This document shows positions 1-5,055 of a stretch of 5,885 nt of DNA, piece after piece; the first letter of the stretch is position 1; each line of letters opens with the position of its first letter. Both the position numbers and the translations under genes were made by a program. The notes under the pieces were generated by a model. The model was given only the letters and a program-made list of their open reading frames with translations. It was not told where the DNA came from and searched no databases. This DNA comes from Amnimonas aquatica (GTDB lineage: Bacteria > Pseudomonadota > Gammaproteobacteria > Pseudomonadales > Moraxellaceae), in NCBI RefSeq assembly GCF_002943415.1, contig NZ_PTQZ01000012.1, positions 1 to 5,885 on the forward strand. The letters are read 5' to 3'.

Positions 1-37
1 ATGCAAAACATATATCAATAAAAACTCAGCGACCTTG

Positions 38-55
38 CCATGACGTTTTTCATGG
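38..55. repeat. Short inverted repeat upstream of the small ORF
   Basis: CCATGA (38-43) and TCATGG (50-55) form a perfect 6-bp inverted repeat around a 6-nt centre (CGTTTT). It lies in the AT-richer stretch about 100 nt before the small ORF, where it could be an operator half-site pair or chance. I saw no convincing -35/-10 pair around it: TACGAT at 65-70 is a 4/6 match to a -10 but lacks a well-spaced -35. Confidence 0.25.
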
Positions 56-155
56 ATTCTGGTTTACGATGCATCACACATGAATACATCTTGATCCACT
101 TGATTTGCTACAGTTTTTACAAACGGTGGCGCAGGTATTTGGCGGTATTTATTCC

Positions 156-332
156 ATGACGGAACAGCCCTCCCTCCATGAGGAGCTTGTGCATCTGAGA
201 TCGGAGATCGGCCGGCTGACGGACGAGATCACCGGTCTGACCAAGGAAAATGATGTGCTCCGCTCTGAAATCAATTTTCTCAAGCGTGCTGCCGAGTATT
301 TCTACAAGGAAAGTCTCGACGCCCGCCGCTGA
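156..332 (+). CDS. Small leucine-zipper (coiled-coil) protein, 58 aa, function unknown
   Basis: I do not recognise this gene. The product is one continuous predicted coiled coil. Leucines recur every seven residues (L7, L14, L21, L28, L35, L42) at heptad position d, with L11, I18, I25, N32, I39 and A46 at position a. Position g is Glu at 10, 17, 24, 31 and 38, and position e is often basic (R15, R36, K43), as in parallel dimeric zippers. There is no signal peptide, membrane segment or other domain. The tail LKRAAEYFYKES resembles the C-terminus of IS3-family OrfA proteins (LKKAAAFFAKE type), but no helix-turn-helix precedes it. ATG 156 is preferred, although its ribosome site is weak (GGCGG at 141-145). 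The frame is open from 84, with TTG 105 and GTG 126 as alternatives that have no better site. GC at third positions is 40/58, lower than in tig-lon. It could be a genuine small protein or a remnant of a transposase gene. Confidence 0.5.
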   Translation: MTEQPSLHEELVHLRSEIGRLTDEITGLTKENDVLRSEINFLKRAAEYFYKESLDARR

Positions 333-464
333 TTGCTCCTGCCTCCTGCGCAAGCTCGTGGTGACGCGCGCCTGGCGATGAGCAGCATCATTGCCGCGGG
401 CTATCGCGGGTTTCCTGCGGGCCGGCATGCCGTGTCGTCACAGGGCTGGCAAGCCGGCGCACTA
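333..464. other. Non-coding gap between small ORF and terminator
   Basis: This 132-nt GC-rich stretch would be the 3' untranslated region of the small ORF transcript. The only open frame across it runs through the terminator and into tRNA-Lys, so it is not a credible gene. I see no tRNA, promoter or repeat here. Confidence 0.4.
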
Positions 465-503
465 GAAATGAAAAAGCCCCGCATAGCGGGGCTTTTTCAT
501 TTC
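465..503. terminator. Bidirectional rho-independent terminator
   Basis: A perfect 18-bp inverted repeat (465-482 and 486-503) encloses the 3-nt loop ATA. Its core is GCCCCGC/GCGGGGC, with an A5 run (471-475) before it and a T5 run (493-497) after it, so a GC hairpin with a U tract forms on either strand. On the minus strand it closes the tRNA cluster, whose last gene ends 31 nt upstream at 535. On the plus strand it would stop transcription from the small ORF. It therefore separates convergent units. Confidence 0.92.
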
Positions 504-534
504 CCGCCCGGTGGTCCCGGGAGGGCATCGAATT

Positions 535-610
535 TGGTGGGCCGTGAAGGATTCGAACCTTCGACCAATGGATTAAGAGTCCACTGCTCTACCAACTGAG
601 CTAACGGCCC
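535..610 (-). tRNA. tRNA-Lys(CUU)
   Basis: This 76-nt minus-strand tRNA is last in the Pro-Arg-His-Lys cluster. The acceptor stem GGGCCGT pairs with ACGGCCC, followed by discriminator A and encoded CCA (plus-strand TGG at 535-537). The D arm (TTAGCTCAGTTGGTAGAGC) and the T loop GGTTCGAATCC are canonical. The anticodon stem GTGGA/TCCAT holds the loop CTCTTAA, giving anticodon CTT (plus 575-577), which reads AAG. The body is very close to the usual bacterial tRNA-Lys, whose loop is normally CTTTTAA (anticodon UUU). CUU cannot read AAA, so a tRNA-Lys(UUU) gene must exist elsewhere in the genome (inference). Confidence 0.95.
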
Positions 611-666
611 GCAGGGTGACGCGGGGGTACTACATTCTACAACATCCACCGCCGGAGCGGAGGGGG

Positions 667-743
667 TGGGGTGGCCGATGGGACTCGAACCCACGACAGC
701 CGGAATCACAATCCGGGACTCTACCAACTGAGCTACGGCCACC
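667..743 (-). tRNA. tRNA-His(GUG)
   Basis: The acceptor GTGGCCG pairs with CGGCCAC, followed by C73 and encoded CCA (plus TGG at 667-669). The base at 743 reads G on the minus strand, so the histidine-specific G-1 opposite C73 is gene-encoded; without it the 5' end would be 742. The anticodon stem CCGGA/TCCGG holds the loop TTGTGAT, giving anticodon GTG (plus 707-709). It is third in the cluster: an 18-nt spacer separates it from tRNA-Arg and a 56-nt spacer from tRNA-Lys. Confidence 0.95.
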
Positions 744-761
744 ACATTTTCGCATGAGGGT

Positions 762-838
762 TGGCGCGCCCGGCAGGGCTCGAACCTGCGACCCTCGGCT
801 TAGAAGGCCGATGCTCTATCCAGCTGAGCTACGAGCGC
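762..838 (-). tRNA. tRNA-Arg(UCU)
   Basis: This is a 77-nt tRNA with acceptor GCGCTCG paired to CGGGCGC (one T-G pair), discriminator G and encoded CCA (plus TGG at 762-764). The anticodon stem TCGGC/GCCGA holds the loop CTTCTAA, so the anticodon is TCT (plus 802-804), reading AGA and AGG. The T arm GCAGG TTCGAGC CCTGC is intact. AGA codons are rare in this window; they occur at clpX codon 5 and at codon 15 of the small ORF. It is second in the cluster, 29 nt downstream of tRNA-Pro. Confidence 0.95.
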
Positions 839-867
839 ATTCCGCTTGTGCCAGACCTGGGAGCTTT

Positions 868-944
868 TGGTCGGGGTAGAGGGATTCGAACCCCCGACAT
901 CCTGCTCCCAAAGCAGGCGCGCTACCGGACTGCGCTATACCCCG
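868..944 (-). tRNA. tRNA-Pro(UGG)
   Basis: This is a 77-nt tRNA with acceptor CGGGGTA paired to TACCCCG, discriminator A and encoded CCA (plus TGG at 868-870). The anticodon stem CCTGC/GCAGG holds the loop TTTGGGA, so the anticodon is TGG (plus 908-910), which reads CCA and CCG and, when wobble-modified, more of the CCN box. It is the first gene of the minus-strand cluster and begins about 40 nt after the predicted transcription start. Confidence 0.95.
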
Positions 945-992
945 ATCTTGCAGCCTGAACTGCCGAACCGGCGTGCCTCATTGCGAGGGCGC

Positions 993-1021
993 ATATTACG
1001 GAGATGCCCCCGGAGCGTCAA
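993..1021 (-). promoter_or_regulatory. Sigma-70 promoter of the tRNA cluster
   Basis: Read on the minus strand, TTGACG (-35, plus 1016-1021) is separated by exactly 17 nt from TAATAT (-10, plus 993-998). These are 5/6 and 5/6 matches to the consensus at ideal spacing. An AT-rich patch (ATATATTGTG) lies just upstream of the -35 and could act as an UP element. The bases after the -10 (GCGCCCTCGC) are GC-rich, the discriminator type found at stable-RNA promoters under stringent control. Predicted start is near 986, about 40 nt before tRNA-Pro. Confidence 0.85.
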
Positions 1022-1048
1022 CACAATATATCGCGCCTGGCGCTCGAC

Positions 1049-1065
1049 TGCCGAAAGTTTCGGCA
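1049..1065. repeat. 17-bp palindrome, possible operator
   Basis: TGCCGAAAGTTTCGGCA is a perfect 8-bp inverted repeat around a single central G. It sits 28 nt upstream of the tRNA-cluster -35 and about 180 nt upstream of the tig -35. The symmetry and length suit a dimeric DNA-binding protein. It is not followed by a T run, so it is not a terminator. No regulator can be named from the sequence alone. Confidence 0.45.
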
Positions 1066-1090
1066 TGTGGCGACGATGGGGCCGCATGCC
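1062..1090. repeat. Imperfect inverted repeat overlapping the palindrome
   Basis: GGCATGTGGC (1062-1071) can pair with GCCGCATGCC (1081-1090) over 10 bp with one G-T pair and a 9-nt loop. Its left arm shares bases 1062-1065 with the palindrome at 1049-1065, so the two hairpins cannot both form fully. Confidence 0.35.
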
Positions 1091-1246
1091 ACGCATGTCC
1101 TATATAGATGGAAACAGCGCGGGCAGAGGCAGCCAGGCAACGGCGGGCAGATGCTCGCACCAGCCAGGGCAGCCGTCGCTGCCGGGGGCATCGGGCGTGC
1201 AGGGCTTGCGGTGGTACCGGGGCTGCGCGCTCCTGCCGATGGCGGT

Positions 1247-1275
1247 CTTTCATTCTGTCCGGCTTTCTCTATAAT
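1247..1275 (+). promoter_or_regulatory. Probable tig promoter
   Basis: A perfect -10 hexamer TATAAT (1270-1275) lies 17 nt downstream of CTTTCA (1247-1252), a 3/6 match to the -35 consensus. The predicted start near 1282 would give a leader of about 76 nt before the tig ATG at 1358. It is the only convincing plus-strand -10 in the intergenic region. Confidence 0.7.
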
Positions 1276-1291
1276 CCTGACCCTTGCTTTT

Positions 1292-1306
1292 CGGCAGGTG
1301 CTGCCG
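1292..1306 (+). promoter_or_regulatory. Hairpin in the tig leader
   Basis: CGGCAG (1292-1297) and CTGCCG (1301-1306) form a 6-bp GC-rich stem with a GTG loop about 10 nt after the predicted tig transcription start. No U run follows. It may stabilise the 5' end of the mRNA. It lies over 40 nt from the ribosome site GAGG (1349-1352), so it does not obviously control translation. Confidence 0.35.
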
Positions 1307-1357
1307 CGAGCCCCGTTTTCCGTCCGCCAGGACTCCTACCCATTTGCTGAGGTTGTC

Positions 1358-2662
1358 ATGCAAGTCACTGTTGAAACCGTCTCCAACCTGGAACGCCGCG
1401 TCAAGGTGGTGGTGCCTGCCGCCAAGATCGACCAGGACGTCAGCGCGCGCGTGGCCAAGGCCGCCCGCACCATCCGCATGGATGGCTTCCGTCCGGGCAA
1501 GGTGCCGCTTTCCCTGGTGCAGAAGCGTTTCGGCGAGTCCATCCGCCAGGAAGCCCTGGGCGAGATCATCCGTGACAGCTTCTACGAAGCCGTGACCCAG
1601 GAAAAGCTGAACCCGGCCGGTTTCCCGAGCATCGAGGAAGTGACCGACAAGGCTGGCGAAGACCTGGCCTTCACCGCCCTGGTCGAGGTCTATCCGGAAC
1701 TGGCGCTGGCCGGCTTCGGCGACATCAAGGTCGAGCGCCCGGTGGTCGAGATCAGCGATGCCGACATCGATGAAATGATCGAGAACCTGCGCAAGCAGCG
1801 CGCAACCTTCGAAGACAGCAGCGATGCCGCCGCCGATGGCGACAAGGTGACCCTGGACTTCGCCGGCACCATCGACGGCGAGGCCTTCGAAGGCGGCACC
1901 TCGCAGAACTTCGACCTGGTGCTGGGTTCCAATCGCATGATCCCGGGCTTCGAGACCGGCATCGTCGGCATCAAGGCCGGTGAAGAGCGCGACATCAACG
2001 TGACCTTCCCGTCCGACTACCAGGCCGAGCACCTGCGCGACAAGGCCGCGGTGTTCAAGATCACCGCCCACAAGGTCAGCAAGCAGGTGCTGCCGGCCGT
2101 CGACGAAGCCTTCCTGTCGGCCTTCGGTGTCAAGGACGGCGGCCTCGAGAAGTTCCGCGAAGACGTGCGCAAGAACATGACCCGCGAGCTGAAGCAGGCG
2201 GTGAAGAACAAGGTCAAGACCCAGATCATGGATGCGCTGCTGGCCGGCAACACGGTCGAGGCCCCCAAGGCCCTGGTCGCCAACGAGATCAACCGTCAGC
2301 GCCAGGCCATGTTCCAGCAGTTCGGCGGCGGCGCCAAGCTGGACCCGAAGATGCTGCCGGACGAGCTGTTCGCCGAGCAGGCTCAGCGCTCCGTCTCCCT
2401 CGGCCTGCTGATCAGCCAGATCATCAAGGACAAGGCCCTGGAAGTGGATCAGGAGCGCGTGCGCGTCCTGGTCGAGGAAGTGGCCGAGTCCTACGAGACT
2501 CCGGAAGACGTGGTGAACTACTACTACGGCAACCGCGAGCAGCTGGCCCAGGTCGAAGCCCTGGTGCTCGAGGACCAGGTGGTCGATGCGGTGCTGGGTG
2601 AAGCCCAGGTCACCGACCAGGCCGCCAAGTACGTCGACGTGGTGCGTTCGACTGCTCGCTGA
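1358..2662 (+). CDS. tig: Trigger factor, ribosome-associated chaperone / prolyl isomerase
   Basis: Trigger factor binds the ribosome near the tunnel exit, holds emerging polypeptides and has peptidyl-prolyl cis-trans isomerase activity. The 434-residue product matches the usual length (about 430-440). The N-terminal ribosome-binding domain carries GFRPGKVP at 43-50, equivalent to the ribosome-contacting loop of the family. An FKBP-type isomerase domain spans about 160-240 (DKVTLDFAGTIDGE, then the MIPGFETGIVG core and AEHLRDKAAVFKI). The helical C-terminal chaperone arm region fills about 245-425. ATG 1358 is chosen because MQVTVETVSNLERR matches family N-termini and GAGG (1349-1352) sits 5 nt upstream; the open frame before it has no homologous appearance. 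The gene has its own promoter and is followed by a terminator, so it is largely separate from clpPX. All Lys codons that I read are AAG. Confidence 0.98.
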   Translation: MQVTVETVSNLERRVKVVVPAAKIDQDVSARVAKAARTIRMDGFRPGKVPLSLVQKRFGESIRQEALGEIIRDSFYEAVTQEKLNPAGFPSIEEVTDKAGEDLAFTALVEVYPELALAGFGDIKVERPVVEISDADIDEMIENLRKQRATFEDSSDAAADGDKVTLDFAGTIDGEAFEGGTSQNFDLVLGSNRMIPGFETGIVGIKAGEERDINVTFPSDYQAEHLRDKAAVFKITAHKVSKQVLPAVDEAFLSAFGVKDGGLEKFREDVRKNMTRELKQAVKNKVKTQIMDALLAGNTVEAPKALVANEINRQRQAMFQQFGGGAKLDPKMLPDELFAEQAQRSVSLGLLISQIIKDKALEVDQERVRVLVEEVAESYETPEDVVNYYYGNREQLAQVEALVLEDQVVDAVLGEAQVTDQAAKYVDVVRSTAR

Positions 2663-2685
2663 TCGCGCGGTCCGCTGCCCGCGGC

Positions 2686-2711
2686 CTTGACCTCGGGCTG
2701 CTCTGCCATGA
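2686..2711 (+). promoter_or_regulatory. Weak sigma-32-like promoter candidate for clpP
   Basis: CTTGACC (2686-2692) matches the heat-shock -35 CTTGAAA at 5/7. After 11 nt, TGCCATGA (2704-2711) matches CCCCATNT at 4 of 7 fixed positions. A start near 2718 would fall inside the 5' arm of the tig terminator. clpP is a classical sigma-32 target in enterics. No other promoter-like pair is visible between 2754 and the clpP start. The -10 match is poor, so this is tentative. Confidence 0.3.
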
Positions 2712-2753
2712 CACTCCCGGTGTATGTCCCTGACTGCCCGGGAGTGTTTTTTT
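2711..2753 (+). terminator. Rho-independent terminator after tig
   Basis: ACACTCCCGG (2711-2720) pairs perfectly with CCGGGAGTGT (2738-2747), giving a 10-bp stem. It is followed by T7 (2747-2753, the first T being the last base of the stem). The 17-nt loop is longer than usual. It lies 48 nt after the tig stop and 80 nt before clpP, separating tig from clpPX. Confidence 0.85.
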
Positions 2754-2832
2754 GTGCGCCCGCGGGGCTTCGCGTCCCGGGGCATGGCGGCAGGGCCGGT
2801 GTCATCACGCATCCGTTCACACAGGATTTCAC

Positions 2833-3468
2833 ATGAAGATCGATTACTCGGCAGGTATCCCGCAGGGCATGGAGCCCCGCAACCTGGGCCTGGTGCCCAT
2901 GGTGGTCGAACAGTCGGCACGCGGCGAGCGCGCCTTCGACATCTACTCGCGCCTGCTGCAGGAGCGCGTGATCTTCCTGGTCGGCCAGGTCGAGGACCAC
3001 ATGGCCAACCTGGTGGTGGCGCAGCTGCTGTTCCTGGAGTCGGTCAATCCGGACAAGGACATCCATATCTACATCAACTCGCCGGGCGGTTCGGTCACGG
3101 CGGGCATGGCGATCTACGACACCATGAAGTTCATCAAGCCGGACGTGTCCACCACCTGCATCGGCCAGGCCGCCTCCATGGGCGCCTTCCTGCTCTCGGC
3201 GGGCACCAAGGGCAAGCGTTTCTGCCTGCCCAACTCGCGCGTGATGATCCACCAGCCGCTGGGCGGCTTCCAGGGCCAGGCCTCGGACATCGCCATCCAC
3301 GCGCAGGAAATCCTGCAGATCAAGCACCGCCTGAACGAGCTGCTGGCCGAGCACAGCGGTCAGCCCATCGAGAAGATCGAGCGTGATACGGATCGCGACA
3401 ACTTCATGACGGCGGATGATGCCCGCCAGTACGGTCTGATCGACCAGGTGCTGGCCAAGCGTCCGTAA
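2833..3468 (+). CDS. clpP: ATP-dependent Clp protease proteolytic subunit
   Basis: ClpP is the serine peptidase of the cytosolic Clp complex: two stacked heptameric rings that degrade proteins fed in by ClpX (or ClpA). The 211-residue product has the whole catalytic triad: S115 in [12 protein letters not shown]140 in MIHQPLGG and D189 in RDTDRD. These sit at a constant +4 offset from the E. coli residues 111, 136 and 185. The loop SPGGSVTAG (83-91) is the substrate-binding/oxyanion region. By the same offset, the propeptide would be residues 1-18, leaving a mature start at [12 protein letters not shown] 2833 is chosen because AGGA (2823-2826) is 6 nt upstream and the length fits; the frame is open back to 2752 without a family-like extension. 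It lies 75 nt before clpX with no terminator between, so the two are probably co-transcribed. Confidence 0.98.
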   Translation: MKIDYSAGIPQGMEPRNLGLVPMVVEQSARGERAFDIYSRLLQERVIFLVGQVEDHMANLVVAQLLFLESVNPDKDIHIYINSPGGSVTAGMAIYDTMKFIKPDVSTTCIGQAASMGAFLLSAGTKGKRFCLPNSRVMIHQPLGGFQGQASDIAIHAQEILQIKHRLNELLAEHSGQPIEKIERDTDRDNFMTADDARQYGLIDQVLAKRP

Positions 3469-3503
3469 GACCCGGACGCGGGCTTCGGTTACAGATAAAG
3501 ACA

Positions 3504-3528
3504 GCCCGGCGGCAGTGGCAGGCCGGGC
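3504..3528 (+). repeat. Hairpin in the clpP-clpX gap
   Basis: GCCCGGC (3504-3510) and GCCGGGC (3522-3528) form a 7-bp all-GC stem with an 11-nt loop. No T run follows, so it is not an intrinsic terminator. It ends 4 nt before the clpX ribosome site GAGGGG (3533-3538). It may act in mRNA stability or in separating expression of clpP and clpX. Confidence 0.45.
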
Positions 3529-3543
3529 AACAGAGGGGCAGGA

Positions 3544-4833
3544 ATGACGGAAGAAAGACGGGGCGGGGACAGCAAGCTGCTGTTCTGTTCGTTCTGCGGC
3601 AAGAGCCAGCACGAGGTCCGCAAGCTGATCGCGGGCCCGTCGGTCTACATCTGCGACGAGTGCGTCGATCTCTGCAACGACATCATCCGCGAGGAAGTGC
3701 AGGACAAGACCGACGAGAAGACGGCCGACCGGCTGCCGACGCCGCGCGAGCTGAAGTCCACGCTCGATGACTACGTCATCGGCCAGGACCAGGCCAAGCG
3801 CGTGCTCGCCGTGGCCGTGTACAACCACTACAAGCGCCTGCGCGCGGGCATGAAGAAGGCCCAGGGCAGCCGCGGCACCGAGGTCGAGCTGTCGAAGAGC
3901 AATATCCTGCTCATCGGCCCGACCGGCTCGGGCAAGACGCTGCTGGCCGAAACGCTGGCGCGCCTGCTCAACGTGCCGTTCACCATCGCCGACGCGACCA
4001 CGCTGACGGAAGCCGGCTATGTCGGCGAGGATGTCGAGAACATCATCCAGAAGCTGCTGCAGAAGTGCGACTACGACGTCGAGAAGGCGCAGACGGGCAT
4101 TGTCTACATCGACGAGATCGACAAGATCTCGCGCAAGTCGGACAACCCGTCGATCACTCGCGACGTGTCGGGCGAGGGCGTGCAGCAGGCGCTGCTCAAG
4201 CTCATCGAGGGCACCATTGCCAGCGTGCCGCCGCAGGGTGGCCGCAAGCACCCGCAGCAGGAGTTCCTGCAGGTCGACACCTCGAACATCCTGTTCATCG
4301 TCGGTGGCGCTTTCGCGGGCCTGGACAAGGTCATCCAGCAGCGCTCCGAGCCGGGCGGCATCGGCTTCGGCGCTTCGGTGAAGAGCGTGTCCAAGGCGCC
4401 GAGCACGGGCGAGCTGTTCCAGAGCGTGCAGCCCGAGGATCTGGTCAAGTTCGGCCTGATCCCGGAGTTCGTCGGCCGCCTGCCGGTGGTGGCGACGCTG
4501 ACCGAGCTCAACGAGGAAGCGCTGGTGCAGATCCTGACCGAGCCGAAGAACGCGCTGACCAAGCAGTACGGCAAGCTCTTCGACATGGAGGGGGCTGCGC
4601 TGGAGTTCCGTCCCGAGGCGCTCAAGGCCATCGCTGGCAAGGCGCTGGAGCGCAAGACCGGTGCGCGCGGCCTGCGCTCCATCCTCGAGGGCATCCTGCT
4701 CGGCACCATGTACGAGTTGCCGTCGCTGGAAGGCGTCAGCAAGGTGGTGGTGGACGAGAAGGTGGTGCAGGGCGAGTCCGATCCGCTGCTGGTCTATGAC
4801 AACCCGGAAACCGCGCGCGTGGTGCCGGAGTAA
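3544..4833 (+). CDS. clpX: ATP-dependent Clp protease ATP-binding subunit ClpX
   Basis: ClpX is the hexameric AAA+ unfoldase that recognises tagged proteins (for example ssrA-tagged ones) and threads them into ClpP. The 429-residue product is full length. In order: a zinc-binding domain with C15, C18, C37 and C40; Walker A GPTGSGKT (125-132); pore loop GYVG (158-161) that grips substrate; Walker B with D190 and E191 in YIDEID; the RKH loop (234-236); the IGF loop (273-275) that docks on ClpP; the arginine finger R312 in IPEFVGR; and sensor-2 R375 in GARGLR. All key residues are present. ATG 3544 has GAGGGG (3533-3538) 5 nt upstream and gives the normal N-terminus before [10 protein letters not shown]. 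Codon 5 is the rare AGA, followed by CGG. The gene ends the clpPX unit and is followed 35 nt later by a strong terminator. Confidence 0.98.
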   Translation: MTEERRGGDSKLLFCSFCGKSQHEVRKLIAGPSVYICDECVDLCNDIIREEVQDKTDEKTADRLPTPRELKSTLDDYVIGQDQAKRVLAVAVYNHYKRLRAGMKKAQGSRGTEVELSKSNILLIGPTGSGKTLLAETLARLLNVPFTIADATTLTEAGYVGEDVENIIQKLLQKCDYDVEKAQTGIVYIDEIDKISRKSDNPSITRDVSGEGVQQALLKLIEGTIASVPPQGGRKHPQQEFLQVDTSNILFIVGGAFAGLDKVIQQRSEPGGIGFGASVKSVSKAPSTGELFQSVQPEDLVKFGLIPEFVGRLPVVATLTELNEEALVQILTEPKNALTKQYGKLFDMEGAALEFRPEALKAIAGKALERKTGARGLRSILEGILLGTMYELPSLEGVSKVVVDEKVVQGESDPLLVYDNPETARVVPE

Positions 4834-4868
4834 GTTCGCCGCGCGGCCTGGCGCCGTGCGGGATGTGC

Positions 4869-4896
4869 AAAAAAGGGCCCGCTCGGGCCCTTTTTT
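4869..4896. terminator. Strong rho-independent terminator after clpX
   Basis: A6-GGGCCC, loop GCTC, GGGCCC-T6: a perfect 12-bp inverted repeat (4869-4880 and 4885-4896) with a 6-bp GC core and a T6 tail. It lies 35 nt after the clpX stop. The A and T runs make it symmetrical, so it could also stop minus-strand transcription, although no minus-strand gene ends here. Confidence 0.93.
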
Positions 4897-4913
4897 GTGG
4901 CCGCCATGGTCGG

Positions 4914-4953
4914 CGCTCCGTCCGCCGGCGCCAGCTGGCGGCACGCCGGAGCG
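4914..4953. repeat. GC-rich inverted repeat between clpX terminator and lon
   Basis: CGCTCCG (4914-4920) and CGGAGCG (4947-4953) are perfect 7-bp arms. They enclose a GC-rich centre that contains the palindrome CGCCAGCTGGCG (4929-4940). The whole block can fold into a nested hairpin. No T run follows. It lies 64 nt before the lon promoter candidate; its role is unknown. Confidence 0.35.
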
Positions 4954-5016
4954 GTGCCCGGTCTTTGCTTTCCTGACTCTTTTTGTCGGCTTTTCGATCA
5001 AAGCCGCCATGACGAC

Positions 5017-5045
5017 CTTGTAATCCACCTGCATCTCCCCCAGAA
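5017..5045 (+). promoter_or_regulatory. Sigma-32-like (heat-shock) promoter candidate for lon
   Basis: CTTGTAA (5017-5023) matches the sigma-32 -35 CTTGAAA at 6/7. After 14 nt, CCCCAGAA (5038-5045) matches CCCCATNT at 5 of 7 fixed positions. The predicted start is near 5052, about 45 nt before the lon ATG. lon is a known member of the heat-shock regulon in enterics, which supports the reading. I saw no good sigma-70 pair in the same region. Confidence 0.5.
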
Positions 5046-5055
5046 AGCAGACATG

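Larger units (their letters stand above)
945..1357. other. Divergent regulatory region between tRNA cluster and tig
   Basis: This 413-nt stretch has no credible gene. From left to right it holds the leader and promoter of the minus-strand tRNA cluster (to 1021), a 17-bp palindrome (1049-1065) overlapping a second hairpin (1062-1090), an AT spot TATATAGAT (1101-1109) without a partner -35 on either strand, a GC-rich stretch where GCGGGCAGA occurs twice (1119-1127 and 1143-1151), then the tig promoter and leader (1247-1357). The frame of tig stays open back to 1004, but that reflects GC bias: the upstream residues have no family counterpart. Confidence 0.7.

Noticed and set aside
105..155. TTG start adding 17 residues to the small zipper ORF
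   Set aside because: There is no ribosome site before 105, and the added residues do not continue the heptad pattern. ATG 156 starts just before the zipper. The choice stays uncertain because the site for 156 is weak too.
333..958. Overlapping open frames on both strands across the tRNA genes
   Set aside because: They consist mainly of translated tRNA sequence (for example GFEPSTNGL-like and AQLVEQWTLNP-like strings, familiar artefacts of tRNA T and D arms) and cross the terminator.
1101..1109. TATATAGAT as an additional promoter -10 in the tRNA/tig region
   Set aside because: No recognisable -35 lies at 16-18 nt on either strand, and no downstream gene or RNA needs it.
1119..1151. GCGGGCAGA twice, 24 nt apart, as a direct-repeat binding site or CRISPR-like unit
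   Set aside because: There are only two 9-bp copies in GC-rich DNA with no further repeats. No CRISPR array is present anywhere in the window.
1004..1357. Upstream in-frame extension of tig, adding 118 residues
   Set aside because: It would run through the tRNA promoter and the tig promoter. The ATG at 1358 has a ribosome site and the family N-terminus, and the added residues look like nothing in the family.
2752..2832. Upstream in-frame extension of clpP
   Set aside because: The first start overlaps the U run of the tig terminator and has no ribosome site. ATG 2833 has AGGA at good spacing and gives the normal ClpP length.
1250..2920. 556-codon open frame on the minus strand opposite tig
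   Set aside because: Same cause: it mirrors tig codon by codon, is rich in LGHV/DLG-like shadow sequence, and spans the tig promoter side and the terminator.
3544..3561. Rare Arg codons AGA and CGG at clpX codons 5-6 as a translation-control device
   Set aside because: A single AGA near the start is not strong evidence, and the window itself supplies a tRNA-Arg(UCU).
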